Origin: Protopterus annectens | Lineage: Eukaryota; Chordata; Ceratodontiformes; Protopteridae | Reading direction: 5' to 3' | DNA length: 64,000 nt | Assembly: GCF_019279795.1 (NCBI RefSeq) | Contig: NC_056740.1 | Location: forward strand, 231,448,297-231,512,296 | In this document: piece by piece, positions 44,436 through 55,896 of the stretch | Layout of the letters: every line of letters starts with the position of its first letter | Numbering within the stretch: the first letter of the stretch is position 1 | Notes under the pieces: generated by a model | The model's database searches: none | The model's input: the letters and a program-made list of their open reading frames with translations, nothing else | Told to the model about the DNA's origin: nothing | Program-made: the position numbers and the translations under genes

Positions 44436-47400
44436 TGTGTACTTGCAAGCGCACATATATGTATCGACTATGTATCTTGGACATCCCCAGTCTGTTTTTG
44501 TGGAAACCGTGTTCTGTTACTTGCACTGCAGCAGAAAGGCATTCACTTATTTATCTTGTTTTAGTATAATTTGTAGGTGCCTTAGGTGATTCTAGACTGG
44601 GCCTCATTTGTTTTTCTCTAGCTTGCTTTTACTTCTTCTTCAGTGACTTTTTTCATTTTTAACTACCACGTGTACTCATAAGTTTAGAAATTAATTCCAA
44701 CAAATTGGCTTTAAAAAGGATGTTGAATTATGCACGAGAAATGGTGCAACGTATTATTACACCTTGGCAGTTACTCATACAGTATTACATGAAAAACACT
44801 CACTTCTTTAATGACTATCATGGCGCTTAACTTTATGCAGTTTAACAGATGGTATTAGAGGCAACACTAAATACAGTATAGGTGGTGATCTCTACTTCAG
44901 TCTGTTAAAGTGAATACAGTTAAGTGTCAGTAAGTCATTGAAGTCATTAAATATAAAATGCAGCTTTTCACGTCATACTTTATTTCAATGACTGTAATAC
45001 TTCACCACCTCTCACAAACTTTAACCCCTAGACTTGTAAATGTATCAGTCAATTTTAATAGGTATTTGGTCTCCGATTTGATCCTGATTTGTCCATGCTG
45101 TCAACATCTACATGAGTATGTTTGGTACTTCCAATGCCATCATATTGCAACCGACAGTTTCCTGCAATGAAGTCATAAAAAACACATTGAAAATCTTCTA
45201 TTTTATATAAATTTTCTTAAATCTTAATGGCCCAATGAGAGAAGGTGTCCAACCACCTGAATCAACAAGATCAGCCCCAACTGCATGTTAAATATATTTA
45301 TTTTATACATTAACTTTGGAACGTTTTGGAGGCATCTCTTTTAAGGATAAAATAGCATTTTAGCTATGTTGTAAAAGCAAAGTGTATTGATGTATTCACT
45401 GTTGTGAAGAAAATAAAAATGTATAAGTGTTCTGAACTGAATCTAAAGACGTTTGCTTTAGTGATGGTGTGAAATTATAATAAAGAAACAATGTGCTTTC
45501 ACTGTGTTTGTGAAATGTAGCAAATGCCAATTTTGTGCATATTCTTTACTAAAGGACTGTGACCCTTCTGATAGGGTATACTTTCACTGACTGTGAAGAG
45601 GTCATATAATTATTATGACTACAACAATCTACTTCAGCTGGTTGCCTCAAGACACATGTGCGACTTCCATAATGAGACACACCAGTGATTGCTCAACAGT
45701 GATCATATGATTCCCCTTTGCTTCCTAGCCTGCTATTCAAAAAAATAAATTAATGCATAAATAAATAAAGTAAAAAATAGACTTCTGATCATGTAATTGC
45801 CAGTTGCTTTTGCTCATAGATTCCTCCAAAGTCTCATGTCTAATTGTGTTAAGAGACAAATAACAAAGGTAATCGAATTGCCACTATTGGATGCATACGC
45901 TGCCCCTGTCATTCAGCAGTAATCATGCTAATACTGTTTGCTTACGTTCACACATAGTCTGCCCCTACATATACAGCTTATCCCCTTCTATGCGCACATC
46001 TGATATTGATGATGAAAGCTGAATGAAATAATGGTGACAGTAATGTATTTTAACCTGCTACTATTAAACACATACATCATCATCCAAAAATATATTTGTG
46101 ATCATTTAGCAGTGGTCATACAACTGTTATTTGCTTTCACCCCTCCCCCATGCACACCCACAAAACAGACATTTACCATTCTCAGAGGTGTGATTGTAAA
46201 GAAGGTGAAAGAAGCTGTGGCCACAGTAATGTGTTTCAGTTAGCTAATGTAATTCTTAGCCCCCAAGGTCACTGTAATAAATTACATCAAAAATATGTGT
46301 GAACAGTATGTATCATTACCACTGTCCACAGATATTTCTAATGTCCTGCCAGTATTTGTAGTAATGTATCTGCATCAGAAAATGATTCCCGAAGAGTGCA
46401 GCCACTAGACATTGCTGAATAAACTCTGAGATTAATTGTTCAGAGCATATCTATAGTCCTGAAGTTGCTACCAGAAGTTTCACATTACCACACCATCTTA
46501 GTTAAACATGTTAAATCGACATTTACACAACAAGAGAGAAAAGAAAATATATGGATAGTGAATCACTGCCAAAGAACAAATGGAAATCTCACTGGCAGTG
46601 ATTTTCTATTGTTAAATTCACTTGCCAAGTTTCAAATTGTACAGTTAAAATTGGCACTTCACATATTAACAAGATATAGACTGGCAGGACATAGATTGGC
46701 AAATTATGGTATGTTACTGTGTGAAAGGTAGAAACTATGCTAAAGAATAGGATGACGTCTCACTTCCTGGTTCAAGTGTGTTCATTTCAACAAGAAGCTG
46801 CAGGTTATTTTGATAGTGCAGTGTATTAATAAAGTAATTGCCCTGAATGTGTAATAAGGATAGGAAAATGCTAGTTTTTATTTTAAAATCAGATTAATAC
46901 TGCATTTAAAATAAAAAAAAAAATTTGTCACCTACTGTTCTGTACATTGCACGTGGTGCTGAGGTGACTTGTTACTTGTAGTCCTGTAGGTAAGCGTTAA
47001 ACAGTAGTATTATTTCTGCCTCCTTGCATTCTTCAGGCAGTTACAAATCTTAACGACTCACTAAGTACATTGGGTATTCTATTTTGAAATTTGTCTCTGA
47101 GGAGTCTGTGGATTAGTGCATTTGGCTTCTTAAGCCCTCCTTAGCCGTTATTTCTTTTAACACATTCTCATCCGCTTCAGTCTCTCATATAGTCTATTTA
47201 TTCAGTGCTCAAATTTAACTTCCATAATAAATGACAATTAAACCAATCCACCACATTTCCCACTGGATACAGTTTTATTTTTTTATTTATTTTTTTTTTT
47301 ATAGTTTAATTTCATTTATTTTTCTTTCATTCCTTAGACTAAACCATCCACAAATGACTACTGAGTACATTGACCTACTCTTTAACTTTGTTGCTGCCTG

Positions 47401-48491
47401 AGCTGACTGTGCAGGTTCCTTACATTTTTGTGCATTGCTTCTTTTTTCTTTTACAGATTTAATGTGCCTTTTTACATCACCTTCTGAAAGCTGTTTGCAT
47501 TTTACTTTGGTCATCTTCCTTTTCACTTGAGATACTGTAACAAGTACTCCTTTTCTCTGTGATCATCCACAGATATATATCATTGGTTCTGTATTTAACA
47601 TCCATATTTACTCAAGGATACGTTTTTCTGTTTCTTTCCCTTGAAAAACAGAAAGAAACAGTTATAGTGTTTAATAATACTACATAACTTTTCCACCCTT
47701 ACAGCCTCTTGCCATTTATACAATTTATTCTTCAGCTTGTCCATTAAGTGATCAGTTAACTCTATGTATCAACAGAGTTATGGTCCTAACCTTCTGTTTT
47801 TATATGGGATATTAAAAAATAAAAATCATGATCACTCTTTCTGACTGATCTCATCATCTGCTATTTCAAATTTTATGCCTGTTGCTAAACACCATATCTG
47901 AAATCCAACTTCCTTTACTTTTGTACAGTATCGTTTTAGTTCATCTTTAGTAGATAATTTCCTCATGTAGTGACCCTTTTCCCACCTTAATATTTAAGTC
48001 CGTCATTGAGACGGGAGTTATTTTGCAGTCCTGCATCTGGAGCTATGCAGGCCATCACAGAGCCCCTGTGAATATCTTTGTAGTGCATGGAGCGTGGTGA
48101 TCATGCTGAAATGTCATGAAAGAGACAAACCAGTTAACTGCTTCTATAGCATAAGACCTGTTCTTAACAATTTATAAGCATCCTTGCTTCACTTATTAAA
48201 GGTATTGCTGTAGGCAGTTAAATCTGCCAGTACTGGCCTGCAAATAACAGCGGCAGAATTAAAAACAAATTTGTTTCTGCCTGCTGTCTGTGCCAGTAAT
48301 CTGTTCCTTATTTTCTGGAACATAAGGGAATGTGTTACATTGTCTTTCTGACATTGCTTGCTAAGTGCTTTATGGATTTGAAAGCCGGAAAAATGCTCAG
48401 CACATTTTCTTTTCTGTAACTAATAGTATATGGGACAGAAAAAGCTCCATGCACTACAAAGAATTATGATTGGGTCTCTGTTGACAATCCT

Positions 48492-48570
48492 TTATTATAT
48501 GTTCTCAACATGGATGCCAAGATTGACTCAAGGTGAATATCTTGGCATCCATGTGTTGAGCACATAATAA
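48492..48570. repeat. hairpin with 32-bp arms
   Basis: Left arm 48492-48523 and right arm 48539-48570 pair with few mismatches around a 15-base loop; GGATGCCAAGAT pairs with ATCTTGGCATCC. Confidence 0.85.
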
Positions 48571-50046
48571 GCCAGTTATGATTAGAGATCTGATCATAAT
48601 CCTATTATATCGAGTAATAATTTTCAACATTTGTATTTTGCTTTTGTCCCCACCCATATTTGTGTCTCTGATTCGCATCTTTAGAAATATCCCCATCTCA
48701 TATCTACTCCTTCACTAACTTTGTGCATTCTGTACATACACTCAGAAATATGACTATATCTCAGTAATTGTTACTGTATCCCATAATTTCACTACTACTT
48801 TCAACTTGCAGGACTTTCCCCTTAAGTTGTTTTAACCACTCTTTTTGTCCTGCATCTGAATATCTCTTTTTCTTTTGTATCCAATGAAATGGTTCACCTG
48901 TTCCCATTATCATGCTACAGATGTTTAAAGCTGAATTACATCAGTTTTTTAACCTAAACTGCCATTGCTTGCACACCTCTTTCTTATCTCCTTGTACTCC
49001 CTGTTGAATTTGGATGACCGAGTAAGATGGAATACAAGAACAGACCATTCCTTCCCCATATCCTGTTCAGCTGTGATTAATTGCATTCTGCTTTAATCAT
49101 CAGGAGATTAACCACAGTAAAAAAACAAGCAAGTTACCAGTACTTCACATACCCATATCAGTGAAACTCAAAATGTAAGAATTTCTGAATACATTTTTAT
49201 TTTTTTGTTAGAGAGGTAAGTCCCCCCTGCACACACATACCACCTCCAAATTCCTATTTTTAACAAGACTATGGTCACACACAATCTGAGAAGGAGAGAA
49301 GGTGGAAAACAAAAGTGAAACTCAGCCTGTACATCTTCAGAATCAAGAGAAGTGCATTGTCTGCAACACAGCTAGTTATGACTGTAGGAACATGGCAGTA
49401 ATTCTGCAGCAACATTTTTTTATTTTTCCATTTCCTGATGAGCCACAATAGCTTCACTTTCTGAACTTTACCTTTTTTGTCTGCCCTTCATCTCCAGGCC
49501 TTTGCAGAAAGCTGCATTTTATAGCTTACTGGACAGCTTTGGGCTATCTTGGTCCTTCGGATGTATTACTGGTTGTCTGCATTTCCATTCAAATAAATGT
49601 GATGAATACTGCTCAGTCAAATATTTTGAGCATATTGTTGTTAATGTACAGTTTTTTCGAAGTACAGATGTTTGCTACTATTTTGTAGTTTTCTTGTAAA
49701 TATAATTTAAGTACACCAAATGTTTATCATGTCATTCTGATATTCAACATCATAAGTCATTTGAAGCTATCTGATGAAAATGCCTGCATGAATTTCAGGA
49801 AACTCTTACCCATTCTGTAGTCATAGAAGTGAGGAACGCTGAAAACATAAAAGTTGTCGTTATGAAAATAAAGTAACTGCTGCACCTGAACTGCATTCTT
49901 CAATTGCTGAGGTCCTGTCCTGTTTTCCAGTTATCTTAATATAGTCTCATGCAGAGTATCTGTGGTAAAAAAAAAAATAAATAAATAAATAATTACAGTT
50001 ACTTGCTTAAGTCTGAGAAACAAGATAACAGTGCTCCTGGCTTTGG

Positions 50047-50087
<41 letters not shown>

Positions 50088-50108
50088 TGTGTGTATGTAT
50101 GTATTTTA

Positions 50109-50150
<42 letters not shown>

Positions 50151-51921
50151 AAGGTGACTAACCATAATGACAGAAACATTTAGTCAGTTCTGGCTGTAAT
50201 AGCTGTCATGGAAAATCCTAACTCTGTGAAGTTTTATTTTTCTCTCTGCTCAGGGAGATGGATCGAATCTGTCACAGTATTTTGCATCTTCCTGACATTA
50301 AAAATTAAAGTAGAGCTGCTGATAACTACAGTGGGTTACAAAATTTACATTAAATCGAGCCATGTTGCCTGACCCATGCTGCATAAAATGAGAACTGGAA
50401 CAAAGAATTTGACTGGATAAGTGCACAGTCCTGCCCAAATGCATGATGCCTGTGGCATATTATAGTATAGTAATAAAATAGACATTAAGAGCACAAATGG
50501 CAAATATTGCAAGGACCTTTCACAACTATACTCTCCTGTTTTGTTATGATGACTCAAAGTGTGTATCCATTGTTATTTTGACTTTGAAAAGTTGTTTTGT
50601 ACTTGGAAGTGGAAAAACGTCTAACTGACTGGTATGGCCATAAGCTACGTGTGAGCTTCATTTTGTAGTGCTGTGGTTCATTCTTTCAGTCCCCACTTGC
50701 ATATTCTGCAAACAGCTCAGTTAACTACTGTAGTGCTCCCAGGTCATCCATAAAACAAAACAACAGCAAAAAAAAAGGCTCTTGTACATTGTGGTGCTGA
50801 CCTGGCTAAGAAGTAAAACCTCCTTTTGAAAGTCCATTTATTGGTCTTCTGTGCATTCCATGAGTCTGTAAATGGAACGATGCTAGCCCAACTTGGTAAA
50901 TTTGTAGTTTTACATATGAATATTAAGAAAAGTCAGATTCAAGCTCCCATTGTCAGCTTAACAACCTTGGGCTCATTCTTTTTATTTCCCTGTTCTGGAG
51001 CAGTTGACTGTACTAGTCTGAATCAGTTGTATGTGTTTTTTTTTCAAGGCTCCTGTTTTGTTTGCTGAGACATCTACTTAAAAAGTTCTGGTGGTCTATG
51101 AGTATTGCTGAGAATAGTCTTTCCTTATTTTTCATATGGGAAGCTGTAGTCCATGTGATTTTTCTAGTTTTTCCTGCTGCAGAATGGAAGGGGAGAGAAT
51201 CTCTTCTAAACGGTCTCTATCTCATGGCTAGTGTGCTATATTTCTTTTATCATCTATGAAGGATATTTCCAAGGAAACAGCAGCATATGAACCACATGCC
51301 GTAATGGTATTGTGGCACTGAATCTCAGCTACATTGTTTCTGGATACACACCCTCATTGAACAATAAACTGTATACTGCATTATAGGAGATTGTGTTTGC
51401 TAATTTGCTGAGTCAGTTGTCCTCAAGATACAGTGACATAAATACCCTGTGTAAACTCTCTAACCCAAGCCGTAATCTGAATTGTGTTACAGGAAGGTGT
51501 TGCAGTGGACCACATCTTATTGTAATTATGAAATGTGTGTACTGGTTTGAGACAAAAAAGTCTAAAGTCTGTTTCTGCTACACTGTGATGACAGTTTCTG
51601 TACGAGTCTTCACTTTAAAATGAGAATTCGGTCACCCTCCTGTCAGATGTGCTTAGTTATAATTATTTTTTCTTTATACCCTAAGGTTTTGCAACCTTTG
51701 GAGAGGTCTTTAATAGCTAAGGGGGTGTGGGGATAGATGAAATGGAGTTAGTGAGTCAAGTTTTGTTGTAAAGCAAAGTGTTTACCTAAACCACGATCTT
51801 TACTGAGATTTCACTGTTGTTGCCCAACATTCCTGCACAAAATTAGTACATTTTTATCTGCTTTTGAAAGAAAAATGCTGTTTATTGTAAGCAAATGAAG
51901 GACAAGAGAAAGACCCCTACA

Positions 51922-51944
51922 CTCGTGTTTTTTTTTTGTTTCAG
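51922..51944 (+). promoter_or_regulatory. SELENOS: 3' splice site of the SELENOS last exon
   Basis: A pyrimidine tract (CTCGTG then ten Ts, GTTTCAG) ends with AG at 51943-51944. The exon phase (two bases, AC, completing a split codon before TAC) leads directly into the conserved SELENOS C-terminus. Confidence 0.85.
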
Positions 51945-52030
51945 ACTACAATCCTCTCAGTGGAAGTGGAGGAGGTTCTTGTTCCTGGAGGCCTGGTCGA
52001 AGGGGTCCTTCTGCTGGTGGATGAGGTTAA
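51945..52030 (+). CDS. SELENOS: selenoprotein S, last coding exon with Sec codon
   Basis: After two bases finishing a split codon, the exon reads [25 protein letters not shown], then TGA (52022-52024), GGT and TAA (52028-52030). This is the distinctive C-terminus of selenoprotein S (VIMP), where the penultimate residue is selenocysteine followed by one glycine. SELENOS is a single-pass ER membrane protein that links the Derlin channel to the p97/VCP ATPase in ER-associated degradation; its cytosolic C-terminal tail carries the Cys/Sec redox pair. The Cys of the GGSCSW motif and the Sec are both present here. TGA read as stop would hide the last two residues. The exon is small and the earlier exons were not found in this window. 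The SECIS-like hairpin downstream supports the call. Confidence 0.94.
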
Positions 52031-52630
52031 AGAGCTGTCAGTGTTGCCTAAAACGTAATAACACTGGCAGATGAGAATGATGCACTGTCTAGTTGTCCAG
52101 AGCTTGCTTGTCATCTTCATTTGTTTTACTAAGAATGCAGTCTGCAGAATGGAACTGCGCTTTAAAGCAAAATCTTCAGGTGGTGTTGGAATGTGATTAC
52201 ATTCTTTGGCTAGCAACTCTAAATGACGTCATTCTTGAAAATGGCAAACTACCAGCAAGGATGACAGAAATCGGACAATAGATAGTGTTACTATTTTCTG
52301 TAGCAATTCAGAAGTACAGTTTGTTTACTTATTGGCTTTAAGTACAGATGAGGCACATTATATTCATAATAATTTTTTTCTTTTAATCCTTCCCCTTATT
52401 CTACACTGCTCTAGCAAATCTGGTGACTTGGCATTCAGGTCTCATGATCTCTCCTTAAGTTTAACACTCAGGTAATTTAAATTTCATGTGAGAAGAATGC
52501 ATGAAAAAAATATTTTCTCCCCAAAGTGTTTGTGTGTGTTTGTGCGCTTATGTATGTGTTTAAAGGAGGTGATTTGTTGATAAATGGCCATTGCCTTTCT
52601 AAAATAAAAATGATGTAAGTGGACATACCG
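52031..52630 (+). other. SELENOS: SELENOS 3' untranslated region
   Basis: Runs from the TAA to a likely polyadenylation site after AATAAA (52603-52608). It contains the SECIS candidate at 52223-52268. The 3' limit is inferred; a second AATAAA lies near 52775. Confidence 0.65.
52223..52268 (+). promoter_or_regulatory. SELENOS: SECIS element candidate (form 2)
   Basis: ATGA (52223-52226) is followed, 11 bases on, by an unpaired AAAA (52238-52241). The stem is GTCATTCTTG (52228-52237) with CAAGGATGAC (52256-52265), 10 pairs including one wobble. Above the A bulge a mini-stem TGG/CCA closes a 7-base loop, the form 2 shape. GA at 52267-52268 faces the GA of ATGA, giving the tandem G.A pairs bound by SBP2. 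A C.A mismatch lies between the quartet and the stem. It is located 193 bases after the TAA. Confidence 0.82.
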
Positions 52631-53629
<999 letters not shown>

Positions 53630-53691
53630 ATGTACATACGGTTTATGAAGGAAAGGAAGGAAATTGAACTGAACACAAAAATATGATGATA

Positions 53692-53805
53692 ATTTTTGCT
53701 GTTCTGATTTTGTTTTCATATTAGTATCATTTAACCTGGTTTAAAGAGATTTTTGCTGTTCTGATTTTATTTTCATATTAGCTTCATTTAACCTGGTTTA
53801 AAGAG
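53692..53805. repeat. 57-bp tandem duplication
   Basis: 53692-53748 and 53749-53805 are near-identical (ATTTTTGCTGTTCTGATTTT through ACCTGGTTTAAAGAG), with about four differences. Confidence 0.92.
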
Positions 53806-54229
53806 AGCAGCCATGGTCTGTTCTAAATGCATTTTTAATCATGAAATACACTAATACTATTTTTTTTTGCTTTTAATAAAGAATTATAAAACTACTGCTT
53901 TTTGTGCTTACTTGCATCTGGAAATGCAGCATTACTGCAGTTGCTGTGATGACACAGCACAGTTGGAGATCAGAAGATGAGTTGACTTAGTATAGATAAA
54001 GTGACAATGGAGTTAGTTTGGAGGCACTAGGAAAGTGAGAAGTGCAGTAGTAGATGATATGTGCATTCTGATTTGTTCATAGGTAGGTACTAGGCTATTG
54101 GCCCTAGGGCCTTTATAAGCCTAGCCAAAAAGGTACTCTGGCTTTTGCCACCCAAGAAAATTATTTTCCTGTGCCCCTGTCGAGCAGAGCCACAGACATG
54201 ATCCCTGGGGTGAATTTCCTATTTCCCAT
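53806..54229. other. non-coding, no gene seen
   Basis: Nothing recognised. The right part may belong to the 3' end of the minus-strand LINE that follows. Confidence 0.5.
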
Positions 54230-55378
54230 TCAATCATCAAGATTTTTCTTGAAGAGTGCTAATGAGGAGCTTTGTTTGATATAGATAGATAGTTTTTTCC
54301 AGAGTATGGGATGTCTCTGGGACAGGAATCTATCCCTCCAGCATGTTCTGTTTGTTGTGGTGACAAGGTTTAGGTCCCTAGAGTGTGTAGCTCGTAAAGA
54401 TTGGGATTTCTTTTAAGTGGAGCATGTCCAACAGCTCTGGGTTTGACATAGCTTTGTATGTTAGGCAGAGATTGCCTCTGAGTAGGCGGTATGCAACGGA
54501 GTAAAGCTGGAGTTCTTTGAGAGGTTTTGCGTAGGGCATCTGTTTGAGGCTGGTAATCCTCTTTGTGAAGTATTTCGGCGGCCTTTCCAGTTGTTGTAAA
54601 TGTCTTGTGAGGTACATACCAAAAGGGGCATTGTACTCTATAATTGGTCTAATGAGTGAGGAGTAGAGGGGAACAATTACCTCTTTTTTTCCTGGATGAA
54701 AAACCTTTTGTGATGAGGTGTGCCACACAGAAGGATTTCCTGACTATTGTGGCAGTGTTATTATCAAAGGAGAGACTACTGTTCACCTGTGTCCCAAGGT
54801 CTCTTATCACACTTTCGGTGTTAAGTAGATTACCGCCTATGTGGTAGTTCATGGGTGCAGAGTTTTTACCAAAAGGGATGACAGTGCACTTTTTGGCATT
54901 GAGCTTGAGGCCATGGCATTGACTCCAGGCATCTCTCTCAGTGAGGCCCTTTTGCAGGATGTCCATATCATTAGGAGTTTCAATTATGGCTCCTAGTTTG
55001 CAGTCATCTGCAAACTTCATTAGCCAAAAACCTTCTGTGTTAGCTGTACTTCAGAGAAGTAGATATCAAACAGGAGAGGATCCAGGAGTGAACCCTGTGG
55101 TACTCCACTTGTAACTGGTCTGAAGTCGGATTTGGAGTCTGCTACTTTCACAGTTCTGTCAGTGAGATAGTTAGCAACCCATCTTGTGACATAGGGATTC
55201 ATACCTAGTTTAGTGAGTTTATCTATAATTCCAGACTAGGGGGATGGTGTCAAAAGCCTTGGTGAGATCTAGATAGGCTGTGTGAACCACCTTACCCTCA
55301 TCTACGACTTTGGTGACTGCTTCAAAGAAGTCTATCAGGTTTAGGAGACATGATCTGCCTTTTACAAACCTTAAAACC
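54230..55378 (-). pseudogene. CR1-like LINE reverse transcriptase fragment
   Basis: Read on the minus strand from 55378: AYLDLTKAFDTI (first catalytic Asp), then VTRWVANYLTDRTVKV, SGVPQGSLLDPLLFDIYFSEV (54-55 kb junction, Gly to Asp change), KFADDCKLGAII (active-site ADD), LNAKKCTVIPFGK, and the C-terminal LYSSLIRPIIEYNAPFGM...LQLYSVAYRLLRGNLCLTYKAM. These are typical CR1-type RT blocks. Stops and frameshifts separate the pieces. It is truncated at 55378, where PLE-3 sequence begins; the endonuclease is absent. Confidence 0.85.
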
Positions 55379-55517
55379 AACAAAATGATGGAGGAACAAG
55401 CTCAAAACAAACCAAAACCAAAAACGAAGCTTGTTGGGGAGTTCCAAATAAAGGTCGGAAACTCAAGAAAGGTGCTTTATTCAAACAGACAAGGTTAACG
55501 CAACAAGTCACATACGT

Positions 55518-55548
55518 TTTCGACCCTGGTAACCAAAGTCTTCCTCAG
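55518..55548 (-). ncRNA. hammerhead-ribozyme-like core in PLE-3 terminal repeat
   Basis: On the minus strand CTGAGGA (55542-55548) is followed by an 8-pair stem GACUUUGG/CCAGGGUC with a 3-base loop (55522-55540), then GAAA (55518-55521). CUGANGA-stem-GAAA is the hammerhead core, which is known in PLE terminal repeats. The stem uses U.G wobbles that exist only in minus-strand RNA. I did not establish stems I and III or the cleavage site. Confidence 0.5.
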
Positions 55549-55754
55549 AAATGCATAAAAAACAATTGTATGCCTTTTTATACTTAATCCAAACTTAATT
55601 GTCCAATAAGAAACTTATAAAAGCTTGATAAAATGTGCTGATTAAAACTTTAGTATTTTGCACATGTAACAAAAACCACTATAATACATACCATGTATAC
55701 TGAAGTATAAAAATATGTTGAACAAGTTTATTAAAATGTATATTGTTTAAAAAT

Positions 55755-55827
55755 GTATTGTAAATAAATATATTGAGTTGTTTAATGAATAAATAATCAA
55801 ATTGAATAGAAAAGTTCCAGCAGTACA
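55755..55827 (+). repeat. PLE-3 inverted repeat, left arm
   Basis: Matches the reverse complement of 57877-57949 almost perfectly, including GAATAGAAAAGTTCCAGCAG. Confidence 0.9.
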
Positions 55828-55896
55828 GAAAGGGAAATTAGGAATACGGTTGCCCACCACAAGATTTTTTCAAATTTAACACAGCAAGAAAGAAGG

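Larger units (their letters stand above)
43438..51944. other. non-coding, probably intron or flank of SELENOS
   Basis: 8.5 kb of AT-rich DNA with (GT)n at 44390-44440, (TG)n(TA)n at 50050-50146, a 32-bp-arm hairpin at 48492-48570 and a small one at 47628-47661. No earlier SELENOS exon recognised. Whether it is the last intron is inferred from the splice acceptor at its right edge. Confidence 0.5.

Noticed and set aside
47299..47526. 75-codon Lys-rich minus-strand frame
   Set aside because: Low-complexity, AT-driven, no recognisable motif or context.
52068..52120. Second SECIS candidate starting at ATGAGAATGATG
   Set aside because: ATGA there pairs fully with TCAT downstream, giving an ordinary stem without the G.A quartet or an AA bulge at the right distance.
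51941..52216. 91-codon minus-strand frame across the SELENOS exon
   Set aside because: It is the antisense shadow of the SELENOS exon and 3'UTR. The + strand has the splice site, the conserved protein and the SECIS.
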